The translations under genes and the position numbers were made by a program. Of a DNA stretch of 64,000 nucleotides, positions 1 through 11,100 are shown piece after piece (position 1 is the first letter of the stretch; each line of letters begins with the position of its first letter). The notes beneath the pieces were generated by a model. The model did no database searches. It had not been told where the DNA came from and saw only the letters and a program-made list of their open reading frames with translations. Origin of the DNA: Blattamonas nauphoetae. Taxonomy: Eukaryota > Preaxostyla > Oxymonadida. The DNA lies in NCBI GenBank assembly GCA_033064195.1, contig JARBJD010000060.1, positions 246,364-310,363 on the forward strand. The letters run 5' to 3'.

Positions 1-3000
1 GGGACTTCCCCTTCCACGTCGTCCGAGTCCTTCTTGTTTGGCTCTTTCTCTTCGTCCTCCTTCTTTTCGGACGAGTCTGGATCGACATTTGGTGTCTCGT
101 CCAGCGAGTGTGGGGCTGACACAACCATGTTGGTCGGGTTATTCTGTCCTGTGGGTGCTTTCAGAGGAGATGTGGTGAGAGATTTGCGAGGATTGAGAGT
201 GGGCTCGTTCAGAGGAGATAATGTCAGTGATTTTCGAGGATGAAGTGAGGGGTCGTTGAGAGGTGTCATTGTCAACGATTTGCGAGGGGTCATTGCTGGT
301 CCGTAGAGAGGAAATGTGGTCAGTGACTTCCGAGGAGCACTTGTGGGTCCGGTGATAGGAGACATCGTGAGCGACTTGCGAGGAGTCATCGAAAGTGGAA
401 GTTGAGGGTTCATGATCAGCGAATGGCGAGGAGTGAAGCCCAACGACTTTCGCGGAGTGGAGCTGAAGATCGATCCGAAGAGAGAATTTGGCAAGGGCAG
501 GTTGTCGTTCATGTCCAGCTCGTTCGATTGAGCGTTCGCGATTCCCTCTTCCTCATCTTCGTCCATCTTCCCCTTCCGTCTCTCAATTTCACTCTTGCTC
601 AATGCCATCAGCGAGAACAACACTCGCTTCCGCCCCTTCTTCATTCGAGACAGCTTCTTCCAAATGAACCCGTACACAACCACAACCAACACCTCCAACA
701 CAACCAGCACCACAATCATCGTCAGAAACGTCACTTCCACATTCCTCTCGTGCTTCCCCAGAATCTCCGACATCCCAAACTTCATCGGCTCAACCACGCA
801 CAGCGGACCCGACGTCATCAGAAACACAATCTCCCGCAACAGCGACTCGTGTTCGTCGGCGTCGGTGAAGACAGTCGGGCTCGCCAGCAGCGACGACGAT
901 GCGGAGATTGCGTATGTTATGTCTCCGATCGTGTCCAGCAGCCCGTGGAACTCGGTTGTCGACGAGAATGGCGACGCAGGCGACAGATTGGGGAACACCA
1001 CAGTGAAGCCCTCTTCCTTCTTGAACGCACTTTTGTCGCTCGCTGACCACAGATTCAGCGAGTCCAGACTGTCAAACAGAGCGGTCTTCGTGTTCTGCTG
1101 GATCGCATCCAAGTCTCGCTCCAAGTTCTCGTGCATCCACTCCAAGTCTTGCATGTATTCCCACCCTCCCACCAGCGTCGGGGCTGCCAGATGCTCAAAC
1201 AAGTCGTGCGCAAGCACCACTGCCGACATCTGCGCCAGACTGATCTTCCCAATCGCACTTGTCATGTCCAGAATCTCCTCTGTCTTGCTCGTCACCAAGA
1301 AGAACGAGATGCTCACTCCCGTCACCCCCAAAACAAACAGAACGCAGAACACAATCAGAAGAATCACCAGTTTCGAACGCCGCGATGTGTGCTTCACAAT
1401 TTGAAACTGTTTCGTCGTTGAGTGAACTGTCTTCGCCGACACTTCGAACTGCAGCAGTCTTTCGTTCTCTTCTCCAACAAAAAGTGATTGCTGCTCGCTT
1501 GCTTTCTTTGCTGTCGCTTTCTTTTCCAGTTTCGTGATTATCGAGTCCAGTCCGTCTTTCGCCGTGTCATCGTTCAGAAGATCCACAACCACTGTTCGCA
1601 TCATCTTCCACAGCGCAACCGAGTTTGGTGAAATCAGAAGCTGTTTTGTGATGTCTTCGAACGTTTCTTTTGCTTTTCGAGCTGCCAACAGCGCAAGACA
1701 GTGCAGTCGGTCAACAGAATACGATGGTTGATCCAACAAGTTCAGAACTGCAAGTGAAATCATCTTCGTCGTCTCCAACTTCGCTTGCGCACCACCTGTT
1801 CCTCCTCCTTTGTCCCCATCGTTCATCCCAAGTCCTTGCATGGGATCATCGTTCATTTTCACCCGTTCTGCCTCAACCATGTCATCCAGCTCCTTTCCAA
1901 TCGAAAAGATCGTCCATTGATTGAAAAAGTGCGGATATCCGATTGTTGCTTGCTGAATCAATTTTTGGGCTTTCAGATAGTTTTTCTGGAAGGATGCTTC
2001 AAAAAGAGCTGATTTCAGGATGAGTGAGGTGGATGATGGGAACTGTTGGATCGCGTGTTCGTAAACACTTGAAACGAAGTTAAGATGTTCTAAACTGTGC
2101 CGAACACGCTTGTCAAATATAAAACGGAGCCCAATTTCCACAAAATATGTCATCGTCAGCTTTTCCATTGTGGGTCGTGGAGCATCAGTTTCGTCTGGTG
2201 GAGCGTCGGAAAAAAAGAGACTATGTTCATCAATTTCATTGTGGAGGATTCCTTTCTTCTGTTTGATAATAGGGACAACGAAGTTGGGTGGCTTCACGTA
2301 GTATGATCGAGTCAGTCGAAGATGCATCAGAAATCCAAATCCGACAGGCAGGCCGACAAGCAGAACAAAAAAGAAAATCCAAAACAAGATCTGAGTGGGG
2401 GGAGACATTGCGGTGGAATAGGAGATCGGGTCTGCCTTTAGTGATGCGAAGATCGAAAATACTGAAATCACGAAAATGATGGACCAGGCAATCGTAAATC
2501 CGAGATTTGTGATGATGTTATAGAACGGTGGAAGAATGAAGAGAGTTCCAAGAATGATGGCGGAACCGATACACATAAAAACAGAATGTAGCATGAGCGA
2601 ATTGGGGGTGAGGAAGACGATGAGGACGTTGGATAGAAGAAAGATGAATATAAAGGCGGTTAGAGGTAAAGATGGCACAGAGTAGAAACCGCGATGCTTT
2701 GGGAGGAGTGGAAGGAGGAATGTGTTGAGGATCACAGAAAAGACGACGTGGACTACGGACATCAGGATTGCGAATCCAAACTGGACGGCATACCCCGATT
2801 CAAAGCAACCCCGAGACGGATAGTACTGATGTGACCCATCGGATGAACATAGAGCCGGGGCGAGAAGTGTTCCCAAGATTGGGGCTGACAGAACAGAAAA
2901 TATGAAAATAACGACGACCCGAAGTGCGTATCTGATAGAGATGTTGATGGGTTTTTGTTTTGATTGAAAGTAACTGAGGTAGAACATAATTCCGGCACCG

Positions 3001-3155
3001 GTTATCACAAGGAGAGACATGACGATGAAGGTGTTTGTAAGATAAGTTTGTGACAGCTTACCAACAGAAGATTGAGTGACAAAACCTGCTATCGTTTGTA
3101 TCAAACGAGGATTTGCGACCGGCCAAACAGTTCCCGCTAACGATAGAGCAACCAT
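1..3155 (-). CDS. TmcB/TmcC-like multi-pass membrane protein with TPR-like region (3' end off window)
   Basis: The frame is open on the minus strand from an ATG at 3155 to the left edge, so the C-terminus is missing. In order it encodes several hydrophobic segments (about 3150-2400), a cytoplasmic-looking stretch with helical TPR-like repeats (about 2170-1500), a transmembrane segment near 1370-1310, a loop with no membrane segment, another near 740-680, and a basic Ser/Pro-rich tail. This order matches the large TmcB/TmcC family of protist membrane proteins, which carry a TmcB/TmcC TPR region; their biochemical role is not well defined. The tail holds a tandem 16-residue repeat (separate entry). 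The true start may lie further 5': same-strand sequence at 3430-3160 encodes more hydrophobic residues that would join this frame if one T were missing in the TTTT run near 3165, or through an unrecognised intron. The family call is from recall, without a search. Confidence 0.6.
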   Translation of the reverse strand, partial: MVALSLAGTVWPVANPRLIQTIAGFVTQSSVGKLSQTYLTNTFIVMSLLVITGAGIMFYLSYFQSKQKPINISIRYALRVVVIFIFSVLSAPILGTLLAPALCSSDGSHQYYPSRGCFESGYAVQFGFAILMSVVHVVFSVILNTFLLPLLPKHRGFYSVPSLPLTAFIFIFLLSNVLIVFLTPNSLMLHSVFMCIGSAIILGTLFILPPFYNIITNLGFTIAWSIIFVISVFSIFASLKADPISYSTAMSPPTQILFWIFFFVLLVGLPVGFGFLMHLRLTRSYYVKPPNFVVPIIKQKKGILHNEIDEHSLFFSDAPPDETDAPRPTMEKLTMTYFVEIGLRFIFDKRVRHSLEHLNFVSSVYEHAIQQFPSSTSLILKSALFEASFQKNYLKAQKLIQQATIGYPHFFNQWTIFSIGKELDDMVEAERVKMNDDPMQGLGMNDGDKGGGTGGAQAKLETTKMISLAVLNLLDQPSYSVDRLHCLALLAARKAKETFEDITKQLLISPNSVALWKMMRTVVVDLLNDDTAKDGLDSIITKLEKKATAKKASEQQSLFVGEENERLLQFEVSAKTVHSTTKQFQIVKHTSRRSKLVILLIVFCVLFVLGVTGVSISFFLVTSKTEEILDMTSAIGKISLAQMSAVVLAHDLFEHLAAPTLVGGWEYMQDLEWMHENLERDLDAIQQNTKTALFDSLDSLNLWSASDKSAFKKEEGFTVVFPNLSPASPFSSTTEFHGLLDTIGDITYAISASSSLLASPTVFTDADEHESLLREIVFLMTSGPLCVVEPMKFGMSEILGKHERNVEVTFLTMIVVLVVLEVLVVVVYGFIWKKLSRMKKGRKRVLFSLMALSKSEIERRKGKMDEDEEEGIANAQSNELDMNDNLPLPNSLFGSIFSSTPRKSLGFTPRHSLIMNPQLPLSMTPRKSLTMSPITGPTSAPRKSLTTFPLYGPAMTPRKSLTMTPLNDPSLHPRKSLTLSPLNEPTLNPRKSLTTSPLKAPTGQNNPTNMVVSAPHSLDETPNVDPDSSEKKEDEEKEPNKKDSDDVEGEV
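146..387 (-). repeat. In-frame tandem 48-bp repeat encoding a PRKSLT motif
   Basis: Five consecutive 16-residue units each begin PRKSLT and continue with a Ser/Thr-Pro pair (TMSP, TTFP, TMTP, TLSP, TTSP). A more degenerate copy lies just upstream in the protein. They sit in the cytoplasmic-looking tail of the TmcB-like gene. Basic-Ser and Ser/Thr-Pro patterns of this kind are typical kinase substrate sites, so a phosphorylated tail is a reasonable inference. Confidence 0.8.
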
Positions 3156-3540
3156 TTCGATGAAAAGGAAGAGGAAGCTGAATAACGTCACAAAAGGGTT
3201 ACTATCTCGATTCTGATAATGGCAATCAGGAAAAGGATCTCATAAAATGGAAATGGAAGAAACCTTTGTGATTCCAAATACTAATGAAAAAAGTCTGAGG
3301 AAAGATAGTGGAAACATGAATGAACATGGAATAACAGACAATTTGTAGCCTCGATTTAGCCGATTGGACCCGGTGGTGTTTAGAAATTGGAGAGCAGACT
3401 GATCATCTGAACTCTCATTCAATTTAGACATAAACGGCCTACACCTTAACGAAAAGAAGTTATTGCGGGGTGTCCAACTCCTCCTCGAAATAACCGAACA
3501 GTGAAAGATATTTTCGGGAAAATCACCAGTATTGTCATAT
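3156..3540. other. Intergenic region between divergent genes
   Basis: This 385-bp stretch separates the minus-strand TmcB-like gene from the plus-strand DHHC gene. It probably holds both 5' ends. A minus-strand ORF over 3240-3548 could be missing 5' exons of the TmcB-like gene, because its hydrophobic content continues toward that frame. I see no repeat or RNA gene here. Confidence 0.4.
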
Positions 3541-4984
3541 ATGTGCACATGTCAATCCTGTAGAAAGGCAAGCTGTTGCGATGCATCGTCGATTTGCATG
3601 TACATTACTATAACGTCTGTCATCAGCATAAATCTTCTTTTCATTACGCTTTGGAGATATTTATCACTTCTTCTTCCCATTTTTGTTGTGTATCTCCAAC
3701 ATTTTCGGGCTTTTTTTGACATCTCACTCGCGTCAGTGTTTTCAGCTTCCCTCTGCGTTATGTTGATATGCCTGACATTATTCTCTTTCAGAATCATTCA
3801 AGTTGGAACAGCATGCTTGTGGGCCCTCATTATTTTCCCTAAAATACATCTTTTGAATGTCATCACCTCCATTGTCCTGACAGCCTTCTTCGCTCTCTCC
3901 CTGCTCTATGAAATGAGTTGCTTCAATGTTACAGTGTATATTAGCTCTCTTTCTCACAATATCAGTTTCTCCGATCCAGGATCTGTCCCGGAATGGTGGA
4001 AGGAACTAGCTCTCCCAGTCTGGCAGCAACGGGCTCAAGCTAGGATCCTCACCGCAAATATGGCTCGAGGTGCTCCCACTTTGCAACCGACACCCTCAAC
4101 TTCAATTCAAACAGTCGATTCTGTCGAAGAGGAACAAGAAACGACTCTTCAACAGTTTAGGGGAGATTGGAGCAATACCGAAGGAACTGATGCCTTCGAG
4201 AGGATAACGTGGTGTGAAAAGTGTCAAAATGTTCGACCGGAACGAGCCCATCACTGTTCGGTCTGCGACATCTGCGTTCTCAGGATGGACCATCATTGTA
4301 TGCTTGAAAGGAAAACCATTTCATTATATTGGATGAAAACCTCGTATTATTCCCTAATCGTTCTTTTTCATCTGTATTCAATATGATTGTACTTCTTTTT
4401 TCGATGTTTCAGGCGGATTCGTCAGCAATTGCGTTGGGCAGTGGAATTACAAATCATTCCTCCTCTTCTGCATTTCCACTCCGATCGCGGCTCTCTTTTA
4501 CATCGCTGGAGCTGTCTTGGCCGCTATTCAAGTTTCACCTTTATTTTCTGAGATTCCTTCTTAGGTGTTCAAGATACGAAGCGATTCAACAAAAAGCTTC
4601 TTCATTCTCCTCCCTCTTCTCTTCTGGGCCTTCATTCTCTTCATTCTGTCAGTCTTTGCTCTGTCAATGTTCATCGACTCGATCCGAATGACCCAACACA
4701 ACTTAACATCGATTGAAGACCACGGAGCAAGACTTGAATCAATAGAGGTTGTTAAGGATGGAAAAGTCACGAAAAAACAGATTCGAGGTGCATGGGACGA
4801 AGGATCAGGAACCCAAAACGCCATTTGGGTGATGGGACGCGACTGGTGTGGGTGTGCTGATTCTTTTGCCTTAACTGTTTCTTCATTTCTTTCTAGACGG
4901 ATAAACCCTTTTTCTAAACCTCGAATCCCCTTCGATGGACTTTATTATCCACATCCACCAGACCTCCTTCCACTCAGACACTAG
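3541..4984 (+). CDS. DHHC-type protein S-acyltransferase (palmitoyltransferase), three exons
   Basis: Transfers fatty acyl groups to protein cysteines in endomembranes. The cysteine-rich domain in exon 1 (about 4209-4297) shows the CxxC...HHC...CxxC zinc-binding pattern and ends in the catalytic DHHC. Two or more hydrophobic segments precede it and two follow. The conserved Thr-x-Glu motif after the last membrane segment is present as LTSIE. Suggested exons are 3541-4297, 4413-4531 and 4565-4984; the introns (115 and 33 nt) are GT-AG and restore frame, so the DHHC runs into [10 protein letters not shown] as in the family. The first intron splits the catalytic Cys codon. A third GT-AG interval, 4852-4896 (45 nt), is in frame and may be optional. 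The product is about 416-431 residues. I chose the first ATG after the upstream in-frame stop; Met at 3598 is an alternative. Confidence 0.88.
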
Positions 4985-5109
4985 GAACATTTCATCTCTT
5001 TATTTCAGCTTTAGCTGATTGTATTTTTTTAATTATCATATGTTGACGAGTCATTATTCATTATCACTTGTTTTGAAAGTTGTTCATGGGGCAGAGATCA
5101 TTTTAATGA

Positions 5110-8100
5110 ATGACGCTCTCTGTGCTTGTTCTGAGGGAGGCGACTCAACGAATCGAAAGAAAAGCGCTTCATAAGATCAGCCTCTTCGCTCATGATTCAA
5201 ACACCTTTTCGTTACAAGAACTTTTTGATTTCCCATTCTCACCTGACTTCCACGAAGATCTGACAATATTTTCTCGTATGTGCCAGGGAAACATCAATGA
5301 CTCTGTGGTTTCAATTCTTGATTGGCTCGAAAAATTGTATGTCTCCGAACATTTCTCATTCTCTCAAGTGAAACTGATCAACCAAAGGACCATCTTGATT
5401 TGACGGGCTACCGCGCTTTAGTTTGTCCCTCTGTCCATTCTTCTCATTTTATCCCATTTTCGTCAATCGATTCGATCAGATTGCCAGCAACTACTTCTTC
5501 CTCATTGTGTTCGACTCAATTCTACGAGTTTGCTTCGATTCTGTTTTAGACTCTTCTATTCAACGTAGGTCCCTGCTGCTCAAAGCCTTACCGTTCCGAA
5601 CATCGATGCTCTTCAGAATAGACTATTTAGAATTGTTGGATTTCACGATCGACAAACATCGCGTTTCCCTGCAGACATTCACAAGACCCTTCTTCCTCAC
5701 ATTGCCTCATTTCTCCCTCTTATCACAAGATTTGTAAGTATGTTTCGTTTTGTGGTCCTTATTTTCGTAGATCTCCTCTCAACTTTCTCCGCAAGTCAGA
5801 TTAACTTCTCCCAATTCTTTACTGATTTAATTCAACAAAAGACGAAGTTTTCCGACCCACACTATATGTCTATCGTCTTTCTCCACACAATAAGCGCGTT
5901 TCGGCTCTCTTTCGCCAATCCCGCAAGAATTGCTCAATCAACACGTCAACTGGATTCGATTCTCAAAATGAAAACAAGCAACCAGAACACCCAAATGTCT
6001 ATTGAATTCTGTATCTGTGTTCGGCGACTTCTCCTTCCCGTAGCATTCCAGGTTAGTCAAGGAGAGGAGACAAAACAGTTTCGCGTAAAGTTGAAGGAAA
6101 TCTATTCGCATTTGGATTCAATCCGGAAAACAAAGAAAAATCAGACAGAAGAGGCATTGTATGCAATGACAATCGCATTGTCTTGTCTCGAAACCTCCTT
6201 TGCGAAGGAACAATCTGCCCTTCTCATCGACTTCATCGTCACTCGAACATACAAAACAATGAAAAGTAAGGCACTCGACACAGTCGTCCATCTCACCTTC
6301 ATCTACGCCCATGCAGCCTCAGATCTTATGAGAAAGGATGCCCAACCACAGGCACGCCAGGAAGAAATGAAATCGTACTTGGACACAATTTTCAACAATA
6401 TATTCAGTATGAAACTCCGAATCGCCGAAGGATGCACTATTCTATATGTCCAATGGCTTATTGCGATTGCAAATGTGAATAAAGCGTTTGCGATGGACTA
6501 CATTCAAAGGCTCCTCCAGAAGGAGCCACAGACAAGCTCAGACAATCTCATTGCCCTTGCAACTCTTTCATGCATCCAGCAACAACACGCTACAGCAACG
6601 TATGCAAAAACACAGACTCTACCTATCATGATGGTCCCGACACCAAACTTCTCCCTTCCTCTCTCAATATCAGCCCCCATAACAGAAGACCTGATTGCCC
6701 TTCGCGAGGAAAGAGTTTTACGATTCTATGCCTCTCATACCACACGTGAAGAAGTGCGTTCAGGCAAATTGGATAAACTTTCGGAGTCCCAAAACCCACT
6801 TCAACGACAGCAGTATTCTTCAGAAAAGGGCAACTCTGCCACGATTGATCGCACAGATTCGTTCTTTTACGCGAATCGTGCCACATTACTTCCAACATTG
6901 AGTGCAGAATACCAAATTCTGATCATCCCAGAACCACAGAAACAGAAAAAGACTCTCAAAGAAATGAAGGACTGCACAGATCTCTTTCCAGACAACAACA
7001 ATGGAGATACTGTTGAACCTGTTTCTTCGTATCTGTTAAACGCTCTCCGAGATCACAACGCAACATACCAGGCTGGAATGTTCACAGCCATCTCCCAACG
7101 CAATGTATCGAGCGACGACCCATTCAAATTGTCCAGAACACAACCCACTTTCACTATTTTCAATATTCTACCTCCGTCCTTCTCCTCTCAGAGCGACACA
7201 GTCCGCACAAGTTCGAACACTCGCCACGGAGGAGCGACTCTCAGCAGCACTCATTTCTTTGCTTCTCCGCGTGGAAAAAGCAGAGGAAAGAAGGCTCAAG
7301 CAAGTATTATTAATTTTTCTGCAGATGCTTTCCAATCCTCGATCAACTCCCAAACTGCCTCAAACTACTTCCGAACCCGGCTCCTATATAAGCCCCTTCC
7401 ATATCTCAGTCCCTTCTACACAACCTACTCTCCCATCCACGTCGGTCTTCCACACTCTTCCCCTATCGATCACAACACAACACGCCGAATCACATCAGCT
7501 TTCGTTCAGAGCATCTTCTCACATGACCCAACATCTCCCTCCATCTTCACACGAGCCACAACACTCCCCTCTCCCCTCTCACAACACATCCCACAAACTA
7601 AAGTCACGCACGGGCTTCTGTATGGCACGGGACTGATCAACAGGCTCTTCTCCAATTTCAGAAACGTCCAGGTGCCGTTTGGGCTGAACAACGATTGGTT
7701 CCACACTCGCTCAATGACCTCCAATTTAGGAGACTCCACTCGCTCGCTCTCGCAGAGCCAACGACTCGCTTCATCTCCCCTCAAACGCCGCTCCAGCAAC
7801 TCGACTTTCGTTCCAGCACAGAAACCCGCGTTCTCACCATCAAAGCTGAACTCGGCACTTCTATCGAGCATCGAGTCATCACTCAAGAAGGGTCCAACGC
7901 CAAACGTCCAAAAACCGGCGGAACGACGCTCGCCGCAGGAAACAACAATCGGAGCAGACAGGCCACCGCTGGAGACGCTGCTTCAGACCCACTTTCAGAC
8001 GCTGTTTGACTTTGCGGACAGACTGGTGGTGTCGTCGGATCCGTCGCAGGTTGTGCAGGACTATGCGCAGAAAGTGGGAAGTGTCAGTTTGTTGGAGCAG

Positions 8101-11100
8101 CTGCTCGATTACACCATTCACAACGCTTTCGCTATCGACTTCCCAAACATCCCTCGAATCCGCGTCGCCCAGTTTCTCATCTCGCTCAGCTGTCTCCCCC
8201 TTCCCTTCGTCCGCGACATTTCAGTGAAAGTGTTGGCTGCTGCCTGTGTCGACTTCAACATGGTAGGCGACATCCTCGCAGGGTTCTTCAAAGTGCTCGA
8301 GTCGATGAAGCAGATGGACACCGAGCGATGCTCCGAAGTGCTTGAGTGTTTGTACATCACTCTCAATCGCTGGTACGTCAGAGCAACACAGGTCCACACG
8401 CCAGCCACAGCCACCGAAGACAACAGAACTTCCTTTCCCATCTTCATCGGAAGTGGGAATGCGGTGGAAATGCAGGTTGGTCCTGAAGATCTGGCGAGGG
8501 GGTCGTTTTACGGTGCAGTGGCGGAAGAGGCACCGACTGAAAGTGCGCTGTTCCCTGGCGTTGACATGCTGCCAGCGGATGACATCGATGCGATCGTGTT
8601 TGTGTTTCTGTGTTCGCCGTTGCAGTGTGTGAGAATGACAGCATTTCGGATTCTGCAGATCAACATGAAACTCCACACCATCCTCTCCCAACTCAGCCAC
8701 ACTCCAAATCCGCTCCGAGTGGGACACATCCTTTCTCTCCAATCAGCAGAGATCATCGAAGCTGCGATGCCGCTGATCAACGCGTGGTCACTCCATCCAA
8801 CTGTGGGCGAGGGAGTCGTGTTTGAGAACATCATCCGAGGGACGTCCCCAAATCTGGTCAAACCAGCAGCTGTTCCCAACATCGTGCAGTCTCTCACAGA
8901 TTACAACAGATCGAGCCAGCCCTTCACATCTCTCTCCTCTCCGGCCGCCACACTCCGCGCCATCAAAATTGCCATCTGGTCGGATGATGAGGCGAGGGTC
9001 ATTGTTGTTACAGTCGCAGCTGTAGCCATCCACAATGCCCTGCCTCGCGTAGCTGAGATGATCTTCCGAAGACATCTCGTTCCTCGTGTGCATGTTGTGA
9101 CAGACAAGCTCTTCACAAAACTCGATCACAAAGTGATTGTGGTGAAAGAGCAGGGAGGCATCGAAGAGCTGAACTGTCTTTATCAACTGGCTGGTGTTCA
9201 GAGTCTCTACTTTGCTCTCCACTCGCCGCACGTCGGAATCGGAATCATTCCTGCGGTCAACATGGACGACCCGGAGAAGCTGGACGCGAATGCAGGGATG
9301 GAGACAGTGAACATGCTGAACAGGATCGTCCTCCTTTTGATGTCGGAAAGCGACGATTTCATGAAATCGGGGCTACTGTCGCTGATGTGTGCTCATCCCA
9401 CGTTGTATCGCACGCTCTTCCAGAAAATCTTCAATCCACTCTTCTCGCGAAGGAGCGAGGTCAAGTCGACGATTGCCGATGCGCACATTGCAATGCAGAG
9501 CAGGCTGCTGTCTTCTTTGTCGTCGAGTCTTTTCTACTTCTTCTCCGCTCTCTTCCTTCCCTGGCGACGAAAACCGACAAAGTTCCTTCGACAGCTCGCT
9601 CGGACACATTCACTCGTCGATCCAACACCTGTCCACTCCACACGACCGACACTCCGATCCACCACTCAAACTCGATCGATGGGATCATCTCGAGCACATC
9701 TCCCGACCTCCAATTTGGGAGAGCAGGACTCGCTGATCATCCTCCAGCCGGTCGTCGTGTGGGACATGATTCGAGCGACCACGCTTGTGCAGATGTGGAT
9801 GGGTTATGTGGAGAGCAAGCTGAAGACTTCAGCCATCAACAATCCCTACCTTCCCGCATCGTGGGCATTCTTCCTCATCTCTCGTCGCAACCAGCTCAAA
9901 ACCATGCGGATTCTGTACCTCCACGACAAGCACCTCAAACGCACAATCAAATCGATGCATCTTCCTCCGGAACAGACATTTGTGTTGTATCCACACACGA
10001 CCACTGAACGAGTCCCTGCTGCTCCAACAGAGAACCCACTCATGCCTCCGTCGCCTCAGCAGAACGTGCCCATCCCGTACGAAGTCTTCTTCCCTCCCAA
10101 CTCCCTCTTCCCCGCCAAGCCGGCTGTCCGCACCACTGTCTCGATGACTATCGTGCCTGCGTACAGAACGACGTCGGTTGAGGCAGCAGCGTCCGACTCG
10201 CTCGATCAGAGCAGCTGCAGCATCATGACGAGCTATGCACGGAACGTCTCGCTCTCGCAAGCTCAATATCTCCACACGTACATCAGAATGTCTGAAATGA
10301 CGTCGCAGGTCGGCATCGCGGCCAAGACGGGTGAGGAGTCGTTTGTCGAAGAGGACAGCGACGAGTCGTCGTCGGAGGTGGAGACACTGCAATCGCCGCT
10401 TTTGCACGAAATGGCAGCCACAACCATGATCAGTCCGCAAGCTGGCTTGAAAGTGGAAGAGGGCGACAGAGGAGAGACGTCTGCTTCTCCGCCAACGACG
10501 CCTGTCTCGACACAATCAGACTTTGCTGCTCACACAGTCCCAATGAAGCTTCTCTCTCGACAGAACTTCATCACTTCGTCCCTCGCGTCTCTCCCCGCAC
10601 TCCAACCAACCATCGCCCAACAAGAAAGGGAGAGAGAGCCACTCTCAGATACCCAGACAGCCAATGTCCGTCTCCGCAGTTGCATGTACCCTCCGATCCA
10701 ACCAACCAACGCGTCCTTCTTCTCCTCAGCCCATCGCTACAGCCTGTTCGTCCATCTGTACTCCACCCTCTTCGACAAACATTACAACGTCGATGTCTTC
10801 TGCGCGTTGAGAATCCGACCAAACGAGACAGTGTCGCCTCCGACAGCCACCGCCTTCGATTCGGAGCAAGACGCCGCGGGAGTGATTCTGTGTGCGATGG
10901 TCGGGTCGCTGTACAAGCTGTGTCTGGAGATGATGTCCATCCTGCTCGACAGCGAGACTCTTCACCCGACATTCTTCTCGTCGGCTCCTGTTCCGAGACA
11001 GGCCGATGTCCTCTCGGAGCTGAAGAAGGTTGAGTCAGCGAAAGCCAAACCAGGACAAAACTCAGACCACTCTCTGTTTCTCTCGTTGGATGACCTGGAT

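Noticed and set aside
402..1421. Long plus-strand ORFs over the TmcB-like gene
   Set aside because: They start at non-ATG codons, have shadow-type composition (Arg/His/Gln-rich) and lie opposite a frame with clear membrane segments and repeats.
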